Counted from the first letter of the stretch, positions 31,520 through 41,881 are shown. The stretch: 64,000 nucleotides of DNA from Rheinheimera lutimaris (GCF_013283795.1 NZ_JABSOD010000009.1:1-64000), one strand, 5' to 3'. The notes: generated by a model not told the origin, from the letters alone. Translations and numbers: made by a program.

Positions 31520-32095
31520 ATGAAACTGTATGGTTCACAAACGTCACCTTATGTAAGACGCATCCGCTTGTTATTGGCGGCAACAGCACATGAATTTATT
31601 AACCTGAATATTTTTGCCGGCCCTGACAGGGAAACCCTGGCGGCGCTTAATCCAACGCTGCGTATTCCTATGCTGGACGATAATGGCCGGGTTATCTTCG
31701 ACTCCGGCGTGATATATCGTTATTTGGCACCGCAGTTGGGTATAGCACCACTTAGCTGGTATCAGGAGAATCAGCTGACATTGATTAATGCAGTAAGTGA
31801 CTCTTTGGTAATGTTGCTGCAATGCAGCCGCAGCGGCTTTGATACCAATGACGATAAGCTGTTTTTTAATTTGCAGCGCGAGCGGGTAGCCACATCGTTG
31901 TATGTGTTAGAGCAACAAGCCGCAAATGCTGAGTTTGCCAACTGGGACTATGTTGCCATGGCGCTGTATAGCCTGGTCGACTGGACGTTGTTCCGTGAAC
32001 TGATGCAGTTGGATGATTACCCGGCGCTATTGGCATTTTGCGCAGAAAATAAAACCCGGCCGATGATAGCTGACAGCGATCCGCGGCTGGGTTAA
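31520..32095 (+). CDS. Glutathione S-transferase family protein
   Basis: A 191-aa thioredoxin-fold plus helical-domain protein. The N-terminal domain has MKLYGSQTSPYVRRIRLLLA and the cis-Pro region LRIPMLDDNGRVIFDS, matching the stringent-starvation-protein/zeta-like GST layout with a Ser/Thr-Ser-Pro active-site start. The C-terminal domain is helical. A detoxification role is inferred. It sits two bases after the EamA gene. Confidence 0.85.
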   Translation: MKLYGSQTSPYVRRIRLLLAATAHEFINLNIFAGPDRETLAALNPTLRIPMLDDNGRVIFDSGVIYRYLAPQLGIAPLSWYQENQLTLINAVSDSLVMLLQCSRSGFDTNDDKLFFNLQRERVATSLYVLEQQAANAEFANWDYVAMALYSLVDWTLFRELMQLDDYPALLAFCAENKTRPMIADSDPRLG

Positions 32096-32100
32096 TCGTG

Positions 32101-32649
32101 TTATTGCGCCGTTTTTAATATTACCGGCTCGATTAAGACACTTTGCTCAGCGTCGGACAGCCAAATCTGGCCTTCGCTGATATTGCATTGCAAGTTCATA
32201 TTGCGGCTTACCAGTTTGGCCATTTGCGCTACGGCTGTTTCGTCTATTTCCAGCACGCTGAGGTTTTGGTAGCGCTGCAGCGCCTGCTGGTTATTCTTCC
32301 ACCATACCGGCACGCTGCGCCCGCCATAGCAAAACAGTTGCACCTGTTTGGCGCGGCCGGCGGCTTTGCGTAGCCACTTTTCATCGCTTTGGCCAAATTC
32401 CACCCACAAATTTATTTCGCCGCTCAGGGTTTTGTCCCACAGCTCCGGCTCATCGTCTTCAGCACTTAAGCCTTTGGTAAAGGCCAGGGTATCGCTGGCA
32501 TTAATGGCAAAGGCTAACAAACGTACCATCATGCGCTCGTCGTTTTCGGACGGATGCTGGGCCAGCGTCAGGCTGTGGTCCTGGTAATAATGCCGGTCCA
32601 TGTCGGCAATTTGTAGCTGTACTTTAAATACGGTGGCTTTAAGTGCCAT
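32101..32649 (-). CDS. yaeQ: YaeQ family protein
   Basis: YaeQ proteins have a PD-(D/E)XK-like fold; a nuclease function is not proven. The 182-aa length and the blocks MALKATVFKVQLQIADMDRHYY, RLLAFAINASDTLAFTKGLS, DEPELWDKTLSGEINLWVEFGQ and VQLFCYGG match the family along its whole length. Convergent with the GST gene, six bases apart. Confidence 0.93.
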   Translation of the reverse strand: MALKATVFKVQLQIADMDRHYYQDHSLTLAQHPSENDERMMVRLLAFAINASDTLAFTKGLSAEDDEPELWDKTLSGEINLWVEFGQSDEKWLRKAAGRAKQVQLFCYGGRSVPVWWKNNQQALQRYQNLSVLEIDETAVAQMAKLVSRNMNLQCNISEGQIWLSDAEQSVLIEPVILKTAQ

Positions 32650-32801
32650 TACTCAACTCACTTGCAATATAAAGGCGGCGAGTGTAACGCGAAGTGCTGT
32701 TGCACTCAATTTTACCGTTTAAGGCGTTAGCGGCTGCCGTACTGGCCCAAACTGCGCTATGCTGTGAAAATCAAAGATAACTAACTGAGTTAACGTAAAA
32801 A

Positions 32802-34082
32802 ATGTCTGAGTTTGATATTGATATGGTACAAAGCTTTTTAATTGCCTTGTTACTCGGCGCATTAGTTGGCATTGAACGCGAAAAGCACCGCCGTGATGAG
32901 CACCCGAACAGTTTTGGCGGGCTGCGCACCTATATTTTGTTTGCTCAGGCCGGCGCGGTATCGGCCTGGTTGTCTATTCATCTGCAATCGCCGTGGCTGT
33001 TCGTTATTACGGTGTTAGTGGTAGCGTTGGCTGTGCTGACAGCCTATATCCTGGAAAACCGGCATAACCCGACGGCGCTGGGCTTAACCAGTGAAATCAG
33101 CGCCATTACTGTATGTTTGCTCGGCGGCGCCATTATGTTTGGTTATGCTGAACTGGCGGTTATGCTGGGCATTTTAACCTCAGCCATTTTAACCTTTAAA
33201 CAACCGCTGCACGGTTTGGTCAGCAAGATTGATACCGACGATTTATACGCCGGGCTTAAGTTGCTTATTGCCAGTTTTATTATATTGCCGCTGCTGCCAA
33301 ACGAAACTATCGATCCCTGGCAAGCACTTAACCCCTATAAACTCTGGCTACTGGTGATCTTAATTTCGACTATGTCGTTGCTCGGTTATGTTGCGGTACG
33401 TTGGCTGGGGGCCGCACACGGCGCTGTGGTTACCGGTATCAGCGGCGGCCTGGCATCTTCTACAGCGGTTACCTTAAGCTTTGCCCGTAGCAGCAAAATA
33501 GAGCGTGATCCGCTGGCGGCCGATAACCTGGCTTGTGGTGTGCTGCTGGCCTGGCTGGTAATGTTTATCCGTGTGCTGGTCACCGTCAGTATTGTCTATC
33601 AGCCTTTACTGGCGCAGCTATGGTTACCGTTTAGCGTCATGGCCGGTGCTACGGCAATAATGGCGGCACTGTATTACTGGCATGGCAGCCGGCGTTATCA
33701 GGCACCACAGCAAAGTGCGGTAAAAGTAACTAACCCCTTTAGTCTGGTTGCGGCTATTAAATTCGGCGCTTTGTTTGCTGTAATACTGTTACTGGTAAAG
33801 TTAACTGAGCAATATGCTGCAGCAGAAGGTTTATATTTGCTGGCGGCAGTGGCGGGCATGACAGATGTAGACGCCATTACCTTATCGATGGCGCAATATG
33901 CCGGCCAGTCAGAAGCGGCGTTAACTGTTGCCGCCAGTGCTGTTACCGTGGCGGCGCTGAGTAATACCCTGGTAAAATGTGGCTTGGTGTATGCAGTGGG
34001 AGGCCGTGCACTGGCGCACAAGTTGGCAATTGCCAGCCTGGTTATTCTGGTACTGGGTATAGCGATATTATTGCTTGGCTGA
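32802..34082 (+). CDS. MgtC/SapB-family membrane protein (DUF4010 type)
   Basis: A 426-aa integral membrane protein. The N-terminal ~140 residues form an MgtC/SapB domain (LIALLLGALVGIEREKHRR, FGGLRTYILFAQAGAVSAWL); the rest is the larger DUF4010 domain, with about nine more hydrophobic segments and the GVVGITGG-like stretch VVTGISGGLASSTAVTLSFAR. Function is unknown; the domain links it loosely to ion homeostasis. Monocistronic. Confidence 0.87.
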   Translation: MSEFDIDMVQSFLIALLLGALVGIEREKHRRDEHPNSFGGLRTYILFAQAGAVSAWLSIHLQSPWLFVITVLVVALAVLTAYILENRHNPTALGLTSEISAITVCLLGGAIMFGYAELAVMLGILTSAILTFKQPLHGLVSKIDTDDLYAGLKLLIASFIILPLLPNETIDPWQALNPYKLWLLVILISTMSLLGYVAVRWLGAAHGAVVTGISGGLASSTAVTLSFARSSKIERDPLAADNLACGVLLAWLVMFIRVLVTVSIVYQPLLAQLWLPFSVMAGATAIMAALYYWHGSRRYQAPQQSAVKVTNPFSLVAAIKFGALFAVILLLVKLTEQYAAAEGLYLLAAVAGMTDVDAITLSMAQYAGQSEAALTVAASAVTVAALSNTLVKCGLVYAVGGRALAHKLAIASLVILVLGIAILLLG

Positions 34083-34202
34083 ATCACTTCAGACAATACC
34101 GGCTGATCGTGATACATTCAGGTACAGTCATTAAACTGTCAGCATAGCATGCTGTTATGTATGGTAATTGTCAGAGTAAGATTAACTAAATAAGGTTTTC
34201 AG

Positions 34203-34958
34203 ATGCGCGTTCGTCGTTATTTTTCTGCTGTGGTGTTATCTGCAGCTGTATTATGCAGTGCTACGGTAGCCGCACAACAAGCTGGTCCGCAAGGTTTTTT
34301 ATACGGTGTGGGTATAGGGGTAAATCAGGAGATTTATCGTGGTTACAGTAACCGCACCATACCGTTGCCGATAGTTGGCTATCGCGGCGACAGATTATCC
34401 GTTTACGGCCCTTTTATCAGTTATAAGTTGCTGGAGTTGGGCAATATCAGTTTCAGCGCTAAGCTGGCGCCACGTTTTGCCGGCTTTGACGAGTCTGACA
34501 GCAGTGTGTTTACCGGTATGGCTAAACGTAAAGATTCACTGGATGGTGGCATTGGTGTGCAATTGCGCCAGCAAGACTGGCTGCTGGAAGCGGATACTGT
34601 ATTTGATTTGTTAGGTAACTCAAATGGCCGGGAATCGAAACTGGCGGTAGGTTACAGTTATCGCACCGGACCTGTAGTAATAGAGCCTAAATTTGGCATC
34701 AGCTATTCTGACAGCAAACTGGTGAACTATTACTATGGCGTGCGCGCGGACGAAGCCACTGCACAGCGCGCGGCTTATAAAGCCGGCGGCACGGTTAACT
34801 ACAACGCCGGTTTCTCACTTAGTACACCAGTGTTTTTCGGTGGTATGACCCGCTTAGGTTTAGAACATCAATGGTATGGCAGCAGCATCAGTGACAGCCC
34901 GCTGACGGACCGTGACAGCGGCTTGTCGGCTTTTCTGTCCTGGTCAACATTCTTCTGA
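34203..34958 (+). CDS. MipA/OmpV-family outer membrane protein
   Basis: A 251-aa protein with an N-terminal signal peptide ending VAAQQ, followed by alternating amphipathic strands and a C-terminal aromatic residue (SWSTFF), as in outer-membrane beta-barrels. The blocks IPLPIVGYRGDRLSVYGPFISYKL and LDGGIGVQLRQQ are typical of MipA/OmpV scaffolds. AAGG lies upstream of the ATG. Convergent with the depolymerase gene, one base between stops. Confidence 0.87.
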   Translation: MRVRRYFSAVVLSAAVLCSATVAAQQAGPQGFLYGVGIGVNQEIYRGYSNRTIPLPIVGYRGDRLSVYGPFISYKLLELGNISFSAKLAPRFAGFDESDSSVFTGMAKRKDSLDGGIGVQLRQQDWLLEADTVFDLLGNSNGRESKLAVGYSYRTGPVVIEPKFGISYSDSKLVNYYYGVRADEATAQRAAYKAGGTVNYNAGFSLSTPVFFGGMTRLGLEHQWYGSSISDSPLTDRDSGLSAFLSWSTFF

Positions 34959-34959
34959 G

Positions 34960-35958
34960 TTAGCGACCTAAGGCCTGCACTAACTGGTGCACGGCCTGCA
35001 GTTGCATACCGTCTTTGGTCGCGTAATTCGCGCCGGTATACCCCCACCAGTCCCAGCAGGCGTTGGGGTTAAACGGGTTTAAACTGCTGGCGGTTGTTTG
35101 TGGATATAAAATGACCAGGTTATTACTGTCGGCATAGTTATTTAGCCCGGTGCCGCTGACATAAGCCTCACCGACACTTTGCGCATTTTGTTTGCAACCG
35201 TGAAAACTCACATGCAAGCGACAGGGTTGGCCGTCAGCACAGCTTTGCGGTACATACAGGTAGCCGGTTTCAGCCAGGGTGGTTTTTGCTGCTGCAGATA
35301 ACTGATGCTGATTAATTTGCAGCAAGCTGCCAGTTGCTGTTGTGCCGGCGCTCTGCAGCTTGCCCAGCAGATGTGTTAACAGCTGACCGGCCGCATCATA
35401 GTCACAACCGGCTAAAAACGGGGTTTCTGACAGGCTGCAGCTGTCTGAATATGGCGCTGAGGTTGGAAAGGTATGGCCGAACGCCCGGTCATTTATCAGC
35501 GCTATATTTTCCGGCTTCACCCAGAGTTGATATTGCTTGTGCAGCGCCAGAGCCAGTTTAGGGTGTACGGTAGCATCTTTGCTACCGTGAAAAATCCATA
35601 CTTTGTCATCTGCAATCGCGGATAACGGTGCCAGCTTCGCCGCGTCACGTTGTGTCTGCAGATATTGGTTTATGCTGCTAAGGTCGGGCTGGCTGCTGTC
35701 TTTATTAAAACAATGCTCCAGCGCCAGGCCTAAGCTGTTTTGCGCACAGTACACCGGGCCGCCTGCCAGCATAGCCACACCATCAACTTGCTCTGCAAAA
35801 GCCAGGTGATACTGGCCGGCGAAATAAGCGCCACTGGATAATCCCGACAGGGTGATATTGTCAGCTAAGGCTAGTTCAGGCACAGTGGTGTCGTTAGCAA
35901 CCAGTGGCAGGCTAAGCGCAGATAACAGGGCAAGATTTAACAGTTTTATGGCAGACAT
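34960..35958 (-). CDS. Secreted PHB depolymerase-like esterase
   Basis: A 332-aa alpha/beta hydrolase with a signal peptide (LLNLALLSALSLPLVA). The nucleophile motif is GLSSGAYFA near residue 40, so the lipase box lies close to the N-terminus as in the type 2 catalytic domain of extracellular polyhydroxyalkanoate depolymerases. HVSFHGCKQN (oxyanion region) and NPNACWDWWGY follow. A substrate-binding domain is absent, so it may act on short-chain or oligomeric substrates. Monocistronic. Confidence 0.85.
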   Translation of the reverse strand: MSAIKLLNLALLSALSLPLVANDTTVPELALADNITLSGLSSGAYFAGQYHLAFAEQVDGVAMLAGGPVYCAQNSLGLALEHCFNKDSSQPDLSSINQYLQTQRDAAKLAPLSAIADDKVWIFHGSKDATVHPKLALALHKQYQLWVKPENIALINDRAFGHTFPTSAPYSDSCSLSETPFLAGCDYDAAGQLLTHLLGKLQSAGTTATGSLLQINQHQLSAAAKTTLAETGYLYVPQSCADGQPCRLHVSFHGCKQNAQSVGEAYVSGTGLNNYADSNNLVILYPQTTASSLNPFNPNACWDWWGYTGANYATKDGMQLQAVHQLVQALGR

Positions 35959-36055
35959 TATTACTCCATCGCAGACAATTTATGCGGTTAAATTTTGCAT
36001 AAAAGTAGTATTTCAGCAATAAGGCTTTAGTACAGTTTCAGCTAAAGGAATCTTT

Positions 36056-36529
36056 ATGAGCAATGAGTCAGACAAGCAGCACAAAGAATTACCGGAAGAG
36101 CACATTGACCCTTTAATTAAACATTTACACAGCATAATACGCGTATGTGTGCGGGTACTGGCTGTACTAATGGTCGCCGTGATTATGTGGGGTATTGGCG
36201 ATGTGGTGTATGTATTGTATCAACGCTTAATTACACCGCCGGTTTTTCTGCTTAACATCAATGATATTTTTTATACCTTCGGCGCTTTTATGGCGGTGCT
36301 GATTGCGATAGAAATTTTTATTAATATCCGTTTATATTTAGAGTCTAACGATTTTCCGGTAAAGCTGGTTATTGCAACAGCATTAATGGCCATAGCGCGC
36401 AAAGTTATCGTACTGGATATAGAGAAGCTGACACCGGATTATATATTTGCAATAGCTGCGACAGTATTGGCACTGGGGCTTACGTATTGGTTGTTGCATA
36501 AAGAGCACAAAAAGCCTGACCGGAATTAA
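36056..36529 (+). CDS. PsiE-family membrane protein
   Basis: A 157-aa protein with four hydrophobic segments (about 30-55, 75-95, 107-122 and 127-147), matching phosphate-starvation-inducible PsiE proteins in length and layout. DIFYTFGAFMAVLIAIEIFINI and ALMAIARKVIVLDIEKLTPDYI are the recognisable family blocks. Function is unknown. AAAGGAATC precedes the ATG. Convergent with ggt. Confidence 0.85.
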   Translation: MSNESDKQHKELPEEHIDPLIKHLHSIIRVCVRVLAVLMVAVIMWGIGDVVYVLYQRLITPPVFLLNINDIFYTFGAFMAVLIAIEIFINIRLYLESNDFPVKLVIATALMAIARKVIVLDIEKLTPDYIFAIAATVLALGLTYWLLHKEHKKPDRN

Positions 36530-36543
36530 CACTGTAAAGGTGT

Positions 36544-38217
36544 TCAATAGCTGAACACCTTTGCGACGCCGCGCGAGCGTGGATCGGCAATAGCCGTTAC
36601 CTTACCCCCTGTAGATTGTATCGCCTGAATGTCGCCCAGGCTCCAGCCCTGCGTTACCAGGTTATAGCCGCGGGCCTTAAGCTCTGTCTGCACCTCAGCA
36701 GCCAATGGCGCATAGGGTTCCATGCTGATCTGATCTTTGGGCAACAACTGATGATGGAAGCGTGGCGCAGCAACGGCCTCTGACAACGGCAGACCAAAAT
36801 CATATAAATTGGTTATGACCTGAAAAATGGAGGTAAAGATGGTTGAGCCACCCGGTGTGCCGATAACCAGCTCTACCTTGCCATCTTTAACTAACAGGCT
36901 GGGCGTCATAGACGACAGCATACGTTTGCCAGGCGCTATCGCATTGGCATCGCTGCCCACCACACCAAAAGCGTTTGGCACGCCGGCCTTGGCAGAAAAA
37001 TCATCCATTTCGTTATTCAGTAAGAAACCCGCGCCTTCAACTATCACGCCGCTGCCATAATCCAGATTCAGTGTATAGGTGTTTGACACCGCGTTGCCGT
37101 GTTTATCCAGTACAGAGAAATGCGTAGTGTGATAACCCTCCAGCCCGGCTTGAATGGCGTTGGTAACCGAGATTTTTTTCGGGTTTATTTCTGCTGCACG
37201 TTTATCTAAATAAGCGCTGTCCAGCAGTTGCTGTTGCGGCACTGTGGTGAAATCCGGATCGCCGAGATAATCGGCGCGATCGGCATAAACCCGCTTGGCA
37301 ATTTCAGCCATTAAATGCACATACTGAGCGCTGTTTAGCGTAACACCGTTAAAATCTGCTGCGCGCCGTTGTTTCAAGCCCAGCAATTGGCTAAGGGCAA
37401 TACCACCGGAGCTTGGCGGGGCAGTGGTTACCAGTTGAAAATCATGCCAGGACGTTACGACCGGTTCACGCCAACCGGCTTTATAGCCGGCTAAATCGGC
37501 CATACTGATCAGGCCTCCACCGCGCTGCATCTGTCCCACCAACAGTTTAGCGGTTTCACCCAGATAAAAATCGGCCGGCCCATGTTCGGCAATTCGGCTA
37601 AGCGTGGCGGCCAGTTCCGGTTGACGAAAGTTTTTACCGGCTTGCATAGTGCCAAAGTAGTCAGCAAAGTTTGTTTTACCTTCCAGTTGGTTGAGTAAGT
37701 CTGCACGATACTGGTATTGGTTTTCGGCGACGGTAAAACCACTTTGCGCATAGTGTACCGCCGGTTTTACCAACTCGGCCCACGGCAGACTGCCAAAACG
37801 CTGATGCGCCTGCCATAGCCCCATCACAGTGCCCGGTACACCGCTGGCTTTATGACCAATTAAGCTGAGATTTTCAATAACTTGTTTTTCTGAGTCCAGA
37901 TACATATCGCGGTGTGCCGCAGCGGGCGCAGTTTCACGATAATCCAAAAAGTAGGCTTTACCATCAAACCACAGGGTCATAAAGCCGCCACCGCCGATAT
38001 TACCGGCTTCAGGATAGGTGACTGCCAGCGTAAACGCGGTTGCTATCGCCGCATCTACTGCATTACCACCACGGCGCAAAATTTGCTCTGCTACTGCGGC
38101 GCCATATTGATCCGGTGACGCCACAGCGCCACTGCCGGACTGTTTTTCCGCTGTGTCAGCGATGCTGTGGCAGCTTAACAGCAAAGTAAACAAAGTACTG
38201 ATCAGGCGAAATAGCAT
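36544..38217 (-). CDS. ggt: Gamma-glutamyltranspeptidase
   Basis: A periplasmic Ntn hydrolase that hydrolyses or transfers the gamma-glutamyl group of glutathione. The ATG at 38217 gives 557 aa with a signal peptide (FRLISTLFTLLLSCHSIA). The autoprocessing threonine is in GYHTTHFSVLDKHGNAVSNT; cleavage before it yields the small subunit. The RRGGNAVDAAIATAF start of the mature chain, DYRETAPAAA (Arg binding glutamate) and MLSSMTPSL are intact. The longest frame to 38268 lacks the signal peptide at its start. Confidence 0.95.
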   Translation of the reverse strand: MLFRLISTLFTLLLSCHSIADTAEKQSGSGAVASPDQYGAAVAEQILRRGGNAVDAAIATAFTLAVTYPEAGNIGGGGFMTLWFDGKAYFLDYRETAPAAAHRDMYLDSEKQVIENLSLIGHKASGVPGTVMGLWQAHQRFGSLPWAELVKPAVHYAQSGFTVAENQYQYRADLLNQLEGKTNFADYFGTMQAGKNFRQPELAATLSRIAEHGPADFYLGETAKLLVGQMQRGGGLISMADLAGYKAGWREPVVTSWHDFQLVTTAPPSSGGIALSQLLGLKQRRAADFNGVTLNSAQYVHLMAEIAKRVYADRADYLGDPDFTTVPQQQLLDSAYLDKRAAEINPKKISVTNAIQAGLEGYHTTHFSVLDKHGNAVSNTYTLNLDYGSGVIVEGAGFLLNNEMDDFSAKAGVPNAFGVVGSDANAIAPGKRMLSSMTPSLLVKDGKVELVIGTPGGSTIFTSIFQVITNLYDFGLPLSEAVAAPRFHHQLLPKDQISMEPYAPLAAEVQTELKARGYNLVTQGWSLGDIQAIQSTGGKVTAIADPRSRGVAKVFSY

Positions 38218-38383
38218 AGCAGGCTCCGATAGTGGTGATAGTTCAGTTCTACCCCGGCCGTGTCGCAATTACAAGTTATGGCAACTTTTATCAATCTTGC
38301 TATGCTCAATACATAATAAAATGGCTAAACAAATGAAATATCAGCTGAAACTGGTATGTATGATATAGCCGTAAGGAGTCAAC

Positions 38384-40087
38384 ATGGGTTTTTGGCACAC
38401 GGTGGGCGGGCGGTTACTCAGCATTCCTTTATTGGCTTTGCTTGGTTTTATTGTACTGGGCGCCGTGGCGCTGAATGCACTTAATCACAGTTTGGTTGAG
38501 GGCAGGGAGAATCGCGTTGTGGCCGTTATCGACAGCGGCCTGAGTATCGTAAAGCATTACCAGGCGCTGGAGCAAAGCGGTGCCTTAAGCACCGAGCAAG
38601 CGCAGCAACAGGCGATGGCGGCCGTTAAGGCGATCCGTTACGACGGCACTGAATATATCTGGATAAACGATACCGGCCGGCCCATTCCTAAAATGATTAT
38701 GCATCCAACGGTACCCACCTTAGATGGCACTGTGCTGGACCGGCCGAACTTTAATCATGCTACTTTGATGCGTAACCGCGACGGTAGCCAACAGCAAGCG
38801 CTGGACAATGCCAATTTATTTGTCAGCTTTGTTGATGTAATAGGCCGTTACGGTAATGGTTTTGTTGAGTACCAATGGCCCAAACCTTTAAAAGGCGGTG
38901 GCGTAACAGAAGAGCGTTACACCAAGTTGTCTTATGTGGCAAAAGACGATAAATGGGGCTGGGTATTAGGCTCCGGTATTTATATTGACGACGTAAAAGC
39001 GGCTTTTTGGGCCGTAGCTATGCAAGTTGGCCTGGTGGTTGTAATTATTATCGCGCTGACAGTGGGGGTGTCTTTGTTTATCCGCCGCTGGTTATTACAG
39101 GCATTAGGTGGTGAAGTTGCTACAACCAAAGCACTGGTGCAACAGGTGGCCGGTGGGGATTTTTCAGTAAATTTTGCGCTAAAGCCGGGTGATAACGACA
39201 GTTTGCTGGCAGCACTAAGCGGCCTTATCAGCCAACTGCGCAGTATTATCGGCCAGCAATCAGCTATGGCCGAGCAACTGGCCGGGCAGTCTGAAGCGTT
39301 GGATGAAACCAGCCAGCAAACTCAGCGTATTTTGCAAAGTGTGATGGACCAAACGGCCCAGGTCGCGACAGCAGTAAATGAAATGACCGCTACCTGTGAA
39401 GATATGGCCCGCAGTGCTACCACTGCAGCCAAAGCCGCCCGCGATGCCGATACCGAAGCACAAAATGGCGTAACCTCGGTGCAGCAAACCATTACCGCGA
39501 TTGACGCACTGAAGCTAAAACTGGAGCAAGTGTCGGACGTTATAGCCCAGCTATCTAAACGTGGCGAAGAAGTCGGCGCGGTAACCGACGTTATCGGCGC
39601 CATTGCCGAGCAAACCAACTTGCTGGCGCTTAACGCTGCAATAGAAGCGGCGCGTGCCGGCGAAATGGGCCGGGGCTTTGCTGTGGTAGCAGATGAAGTG
39701 CGCACCCTGGCCAGCCGCTCGCAGGCATCTACTCAAGATATCAACAAGCGTATTCAGGGTATTCAGCAAGACTCTGCTAACGCGGTAGAATCGATGGCGC
39801 AAAGTAAAGTCGAAACCGAGCAAACCATTGCCTGCTCGCAGCAGGCGAATGAAGCGCTAAAACGCATCAATACGGCGGTATCCAGTATTACAGATGTTAA
39901 CGACCAATTGGCCAGTGCCACCGAAGAGTTGGCGGTGGTGTCCGGCACCATAAACGAGAATATGGAGAATATTGCCAACGCCGTGGAAAGCACTACGGTG
40001 AAATCGACCGAGCTATCAGTCTCCAGCCAGCAATTGCGGCAAATGGCCAGTGAGATGAAAAAATCACTCAGTGGTTTTAAACTCTGA
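38384..40087 (+). CDS. Methyl-accepting chemotaxis protein with single-Cache sensor
   Basis: A 567-aa receptor: membrane segment at about 12-33, a periplasmic single-Cache domain at about 35-200 ([43 protein letters not shown]), a second membrane segment at about 208-230, a short HAMP-like linker and a long signalling coiled coil. The hairpin tip that contacts CheA/CheW is intact ([22 protein letters not shown]). It lacks a C-terminal CheR-docking pentapeptide. The last ~55 codons and the terminator are duplicated at 41882-42121, making its 3' end the boundary of the accessory region. Confidence 0.93.
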   Translation: MGFWHTVGGRLLSIPLLALLGFIVLGAVALNALNHSLVEGRENRVVAVIDSGLSIVKHYQALEQSGALSTEQAQQQAMAAVKAIRYDGTEYIWINDTGRPIPKMIMHPTVPTLDGTVLDRPNFNHATLMRNRDGSQQQALDNANLFVSFVDVIGRYGNGFVEYQWPKPLKGGGVTEERYTKLSYVAKDDKWGWVLGSGIYIDDVKAAFWAVAMQVGLVVVIIIALTVGVSLFIRRWLLQALGGEVATTKALVQQVAGGDFSVNFALKPGDNDSLLAALSGLISQLRSIIGQQSAMAEQLAGQSEALDETSQQTQRILQSVMDQTAQVATAVNEMTATCEDMARSATTAAKAARDADTEAQNGVTSVQQTITAIDALKLKLEQVSDVIAQLSKRGEEVGAVTDVIGAIAEQTNLLALNAAIEAARAGEMGRGFAVVADEVRTLASRSQASTQDINKRIQGIQQDSANAVESMAQSKVETEQTIACSQQANEALKRINTAVSSITDVNDQLASATEELAVVSGTINENMENIANAVESTTVKSTELSVSSQQLRQMASEMKKSLSGFKL

Positions 40088-40113
40088 ACCAATAAAGCTA
40101 AGCGCAAAAAAAC

Positions 40114-40146
40114 AACAAAGCCCCGCACAAACGGGGCTTTGTTTTA
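40114..40146 (+). terminator. Terminator copy 1, after the chemotaxis receptor gene
   Basis: AACAAAGCCCCG (40114-40125) pairs with CGGGGCTTTGTT (40132-40143), followed by TTT. Two further copies with a slightly different loop occur at 42089 and 45201. Confidence 0.88.
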
Positions 40147-40183
40147 GGGCAATTAAAGAATGGTGGCACTACCCTATGTTTTT

Positions 40184-41011
40184 TTATGGTAATGAACTTA
40201 ATAAAGCAGTGCTCTCTGACATCACCGATACGTTTACTTGTTCCATTATTTTTCGTTGTACATTTTCCGCATCTTTCTGCCAGGATTTCTCGCTGGCGTT
40301 ATCAACCCGGTGCTTAAAGCCTATCACCAGGTAAAACGTGCAGCTCAGCGGCAGGCAGTAAAAGTCTGTCCGGGTTGGGTGCCTATCGTATTTTTCCTGA
40401 TAGAACACCCATTCAAAACCTTGCAGGTTAATCAGCTTTGCCGGCTGAAGTGGCGGGAAGCCATAATTGTTGATCCGGCCCTGCAGCTCGTCGCGGTAGC
40501 GCTCTTCCGTGAATGGCGAACCTCTGGATGCGCGAAGCTCTGCATATTCTTTTAGTTCTGACTCAATTTCGGTATTGCGGCCAAGGCCATATTCGCCTTC
40601 TGCACCAATTGCTGCAGAGTTGTAATGCTGATCATGCTCGTTAATCACGTGCTTAGCCAACGCTTGGCGGTCAAGCGCATCAACACCTTCTGGTACTGTC
40701 TTTAACCAGACGTTTAACCACAACCAGCCGTACTCGCCGCCATCAAAACGTAGCAGGGGTGCTAAGTAGCACCAACCCTCAGTATGTATCGGGACATATT
40801 TGTGCTGATCTTTCTGTTGCTGGTGCTGCTCAAACCAGCTATGAGAACGAAACGGGTAATTGACCTGCTTTGGTGGCTCAGCAGAGGCAATATTGGAGTA
40901 GGGCAGCGTAAGCTGGACAGAATACTCTTCCAGCAAAAAGCTCAGCTTTTGCTGACGGTTGAAATCGGGCCCACCAGCGAACCCCTGCCACCAGTTCTTC
41001 AGAGGCTGCAT
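40184..41011 (-). CDS. Unknown protein, partner of the frameshifted hydrolase
   Basis: I do not recognise a family for this 275-aa soluble protein. It is rich in Trp, Tyr and Gln, with no signal peptide or membrane segment (for example WCYLAPLLRFDGGEYGWLWL). Its ATG overlaps the stop of the hydrolase upstream (TAATG), so the two were translated as a pair. A hydrolase followed at once by a coupled unknown gene is the arrangement of many effector-immunity pairs, so an immunity or chaperone role is plausible but unproven. It lies in the first cassette of the accessory region. Confidence 0.6.
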   Translation of the reverse strand: MQPLKNWWQGFAGGPDFNRQQKLSFLLEEYSVQLTLPYSNIASAEPPKQVNYPFRSHSWFEQHQQQKDQHKYVPIHTEGWCYLAPLLRFDGGEYGWLWLNVWLKTVPEGVDALDRQALAKHVINEHDQHYNSAAIGAEGEYGLGRNTEIESELKEYAELRASRGSPFTEERYRDELQGRINNYGFPPLQPAKLINLQGFEWVFYQEKYDRHPTRTDFYCLPLSCTFYLVIGFKHRVDNASEKSWQKDAENVQRKIMEQVNVSVMSESTALLSSLP

Positions 41012-41785
41012 TAGCTTACCTTTCCTGCATATTTATTAATGTACTTTTGCACTTGATCCGCCTTTTTATGCTGACCAAACATTAACAGCTGTTGTTTATA
41101 TGTCTCTATGCCCAAGTATGGCAAGGTATGTGGGCTTACGCCGGGTTCGGAATCTTTACCAAACACCAGACCACAGAATTTAATGCTACGGCATAAGCTG
41201 CTGGCTGACAAATCGTTGCCCCCTGCTAAGTTTGGCACTACATCAAACGGGTTATTTCTTACTGCGACGATCTTAATACCCAGCCCGTTGGCAATTTGCG
41301 TTAATTTACTGACGTTTGCGCCACTGCCATGAATAGTTAATTGCTGGCGGTGTAATTGGCCCCCGTAATGCCGACGGTAATGCAGCAAGGCTGCATTAAA
41401 CACTATTGCCCCCTGGCTGTGTACTACCCATTTTACGCTCTTACCCTGCTGTTGTACCTGCGCAAGCACCGCGGCTAAATGCCGTGTATTGGTAGTGGTA
41501 ACAACGAAACGGATAACGGGTGCGGTAGATACGCCGGAACGGGTTTAAGCTGTGTTTGGTAGAGTAGGTAGTGCTTGGGTAGCGGGTAACATACTCAATT
41601 TCTTTCATTACCTGCTGCTGGTCATAGTCATTCAGGCTTGCCAGCATTAACAGTGCCTGATGAGTGAGTTGCCATTTATTAACCAGATACTGAGCCGGCA
41701 GCCGAATGCCGTGTTCCTGCGCCATGTTTTTATCCAGGCCTGTGTAATTAAAAGCCTGCGTTTTACCGGTGTGTATCCAGCTCAT
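41011..41785 (-). pseudogene. Alpha/beta hydrolase (lipase-like) interrupted by one frameshift
   Basis: Two overlapping minus-strand frames make one plausible protein. The first (41785 to 41441) starts with ATG after AAGGAAG, reads about 80 sensible residues to HSLNPF, then turns into low-quality Arg/Tyr/Cys sequence. The second carries on from about 41544 with VIRFVVTTTNTRHLAAVL and the nucleophile elbow WVVHSQGA (HSQG, a GxSxG-type site), but has a TAA at 41547. A one- or two-base indel between about 41524 and 41545 would restore about 257 aa. The HSQG elbow recalls type VI secretion lipase effectors and other bacterial lipases. No PAAR, VgrG or signal sequence is attached. Sequencing error is an alternative. 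Confidence 0.6.
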
Positions 41786-41881
41786 CTCTAACTTCCTTGT
41801 GTCTATGCAATTTTTGCAGGATACATAAACTCGTTTTATAACTCAATATTTACAAATTAATTTCATTTAAAGTGTGCCGGC

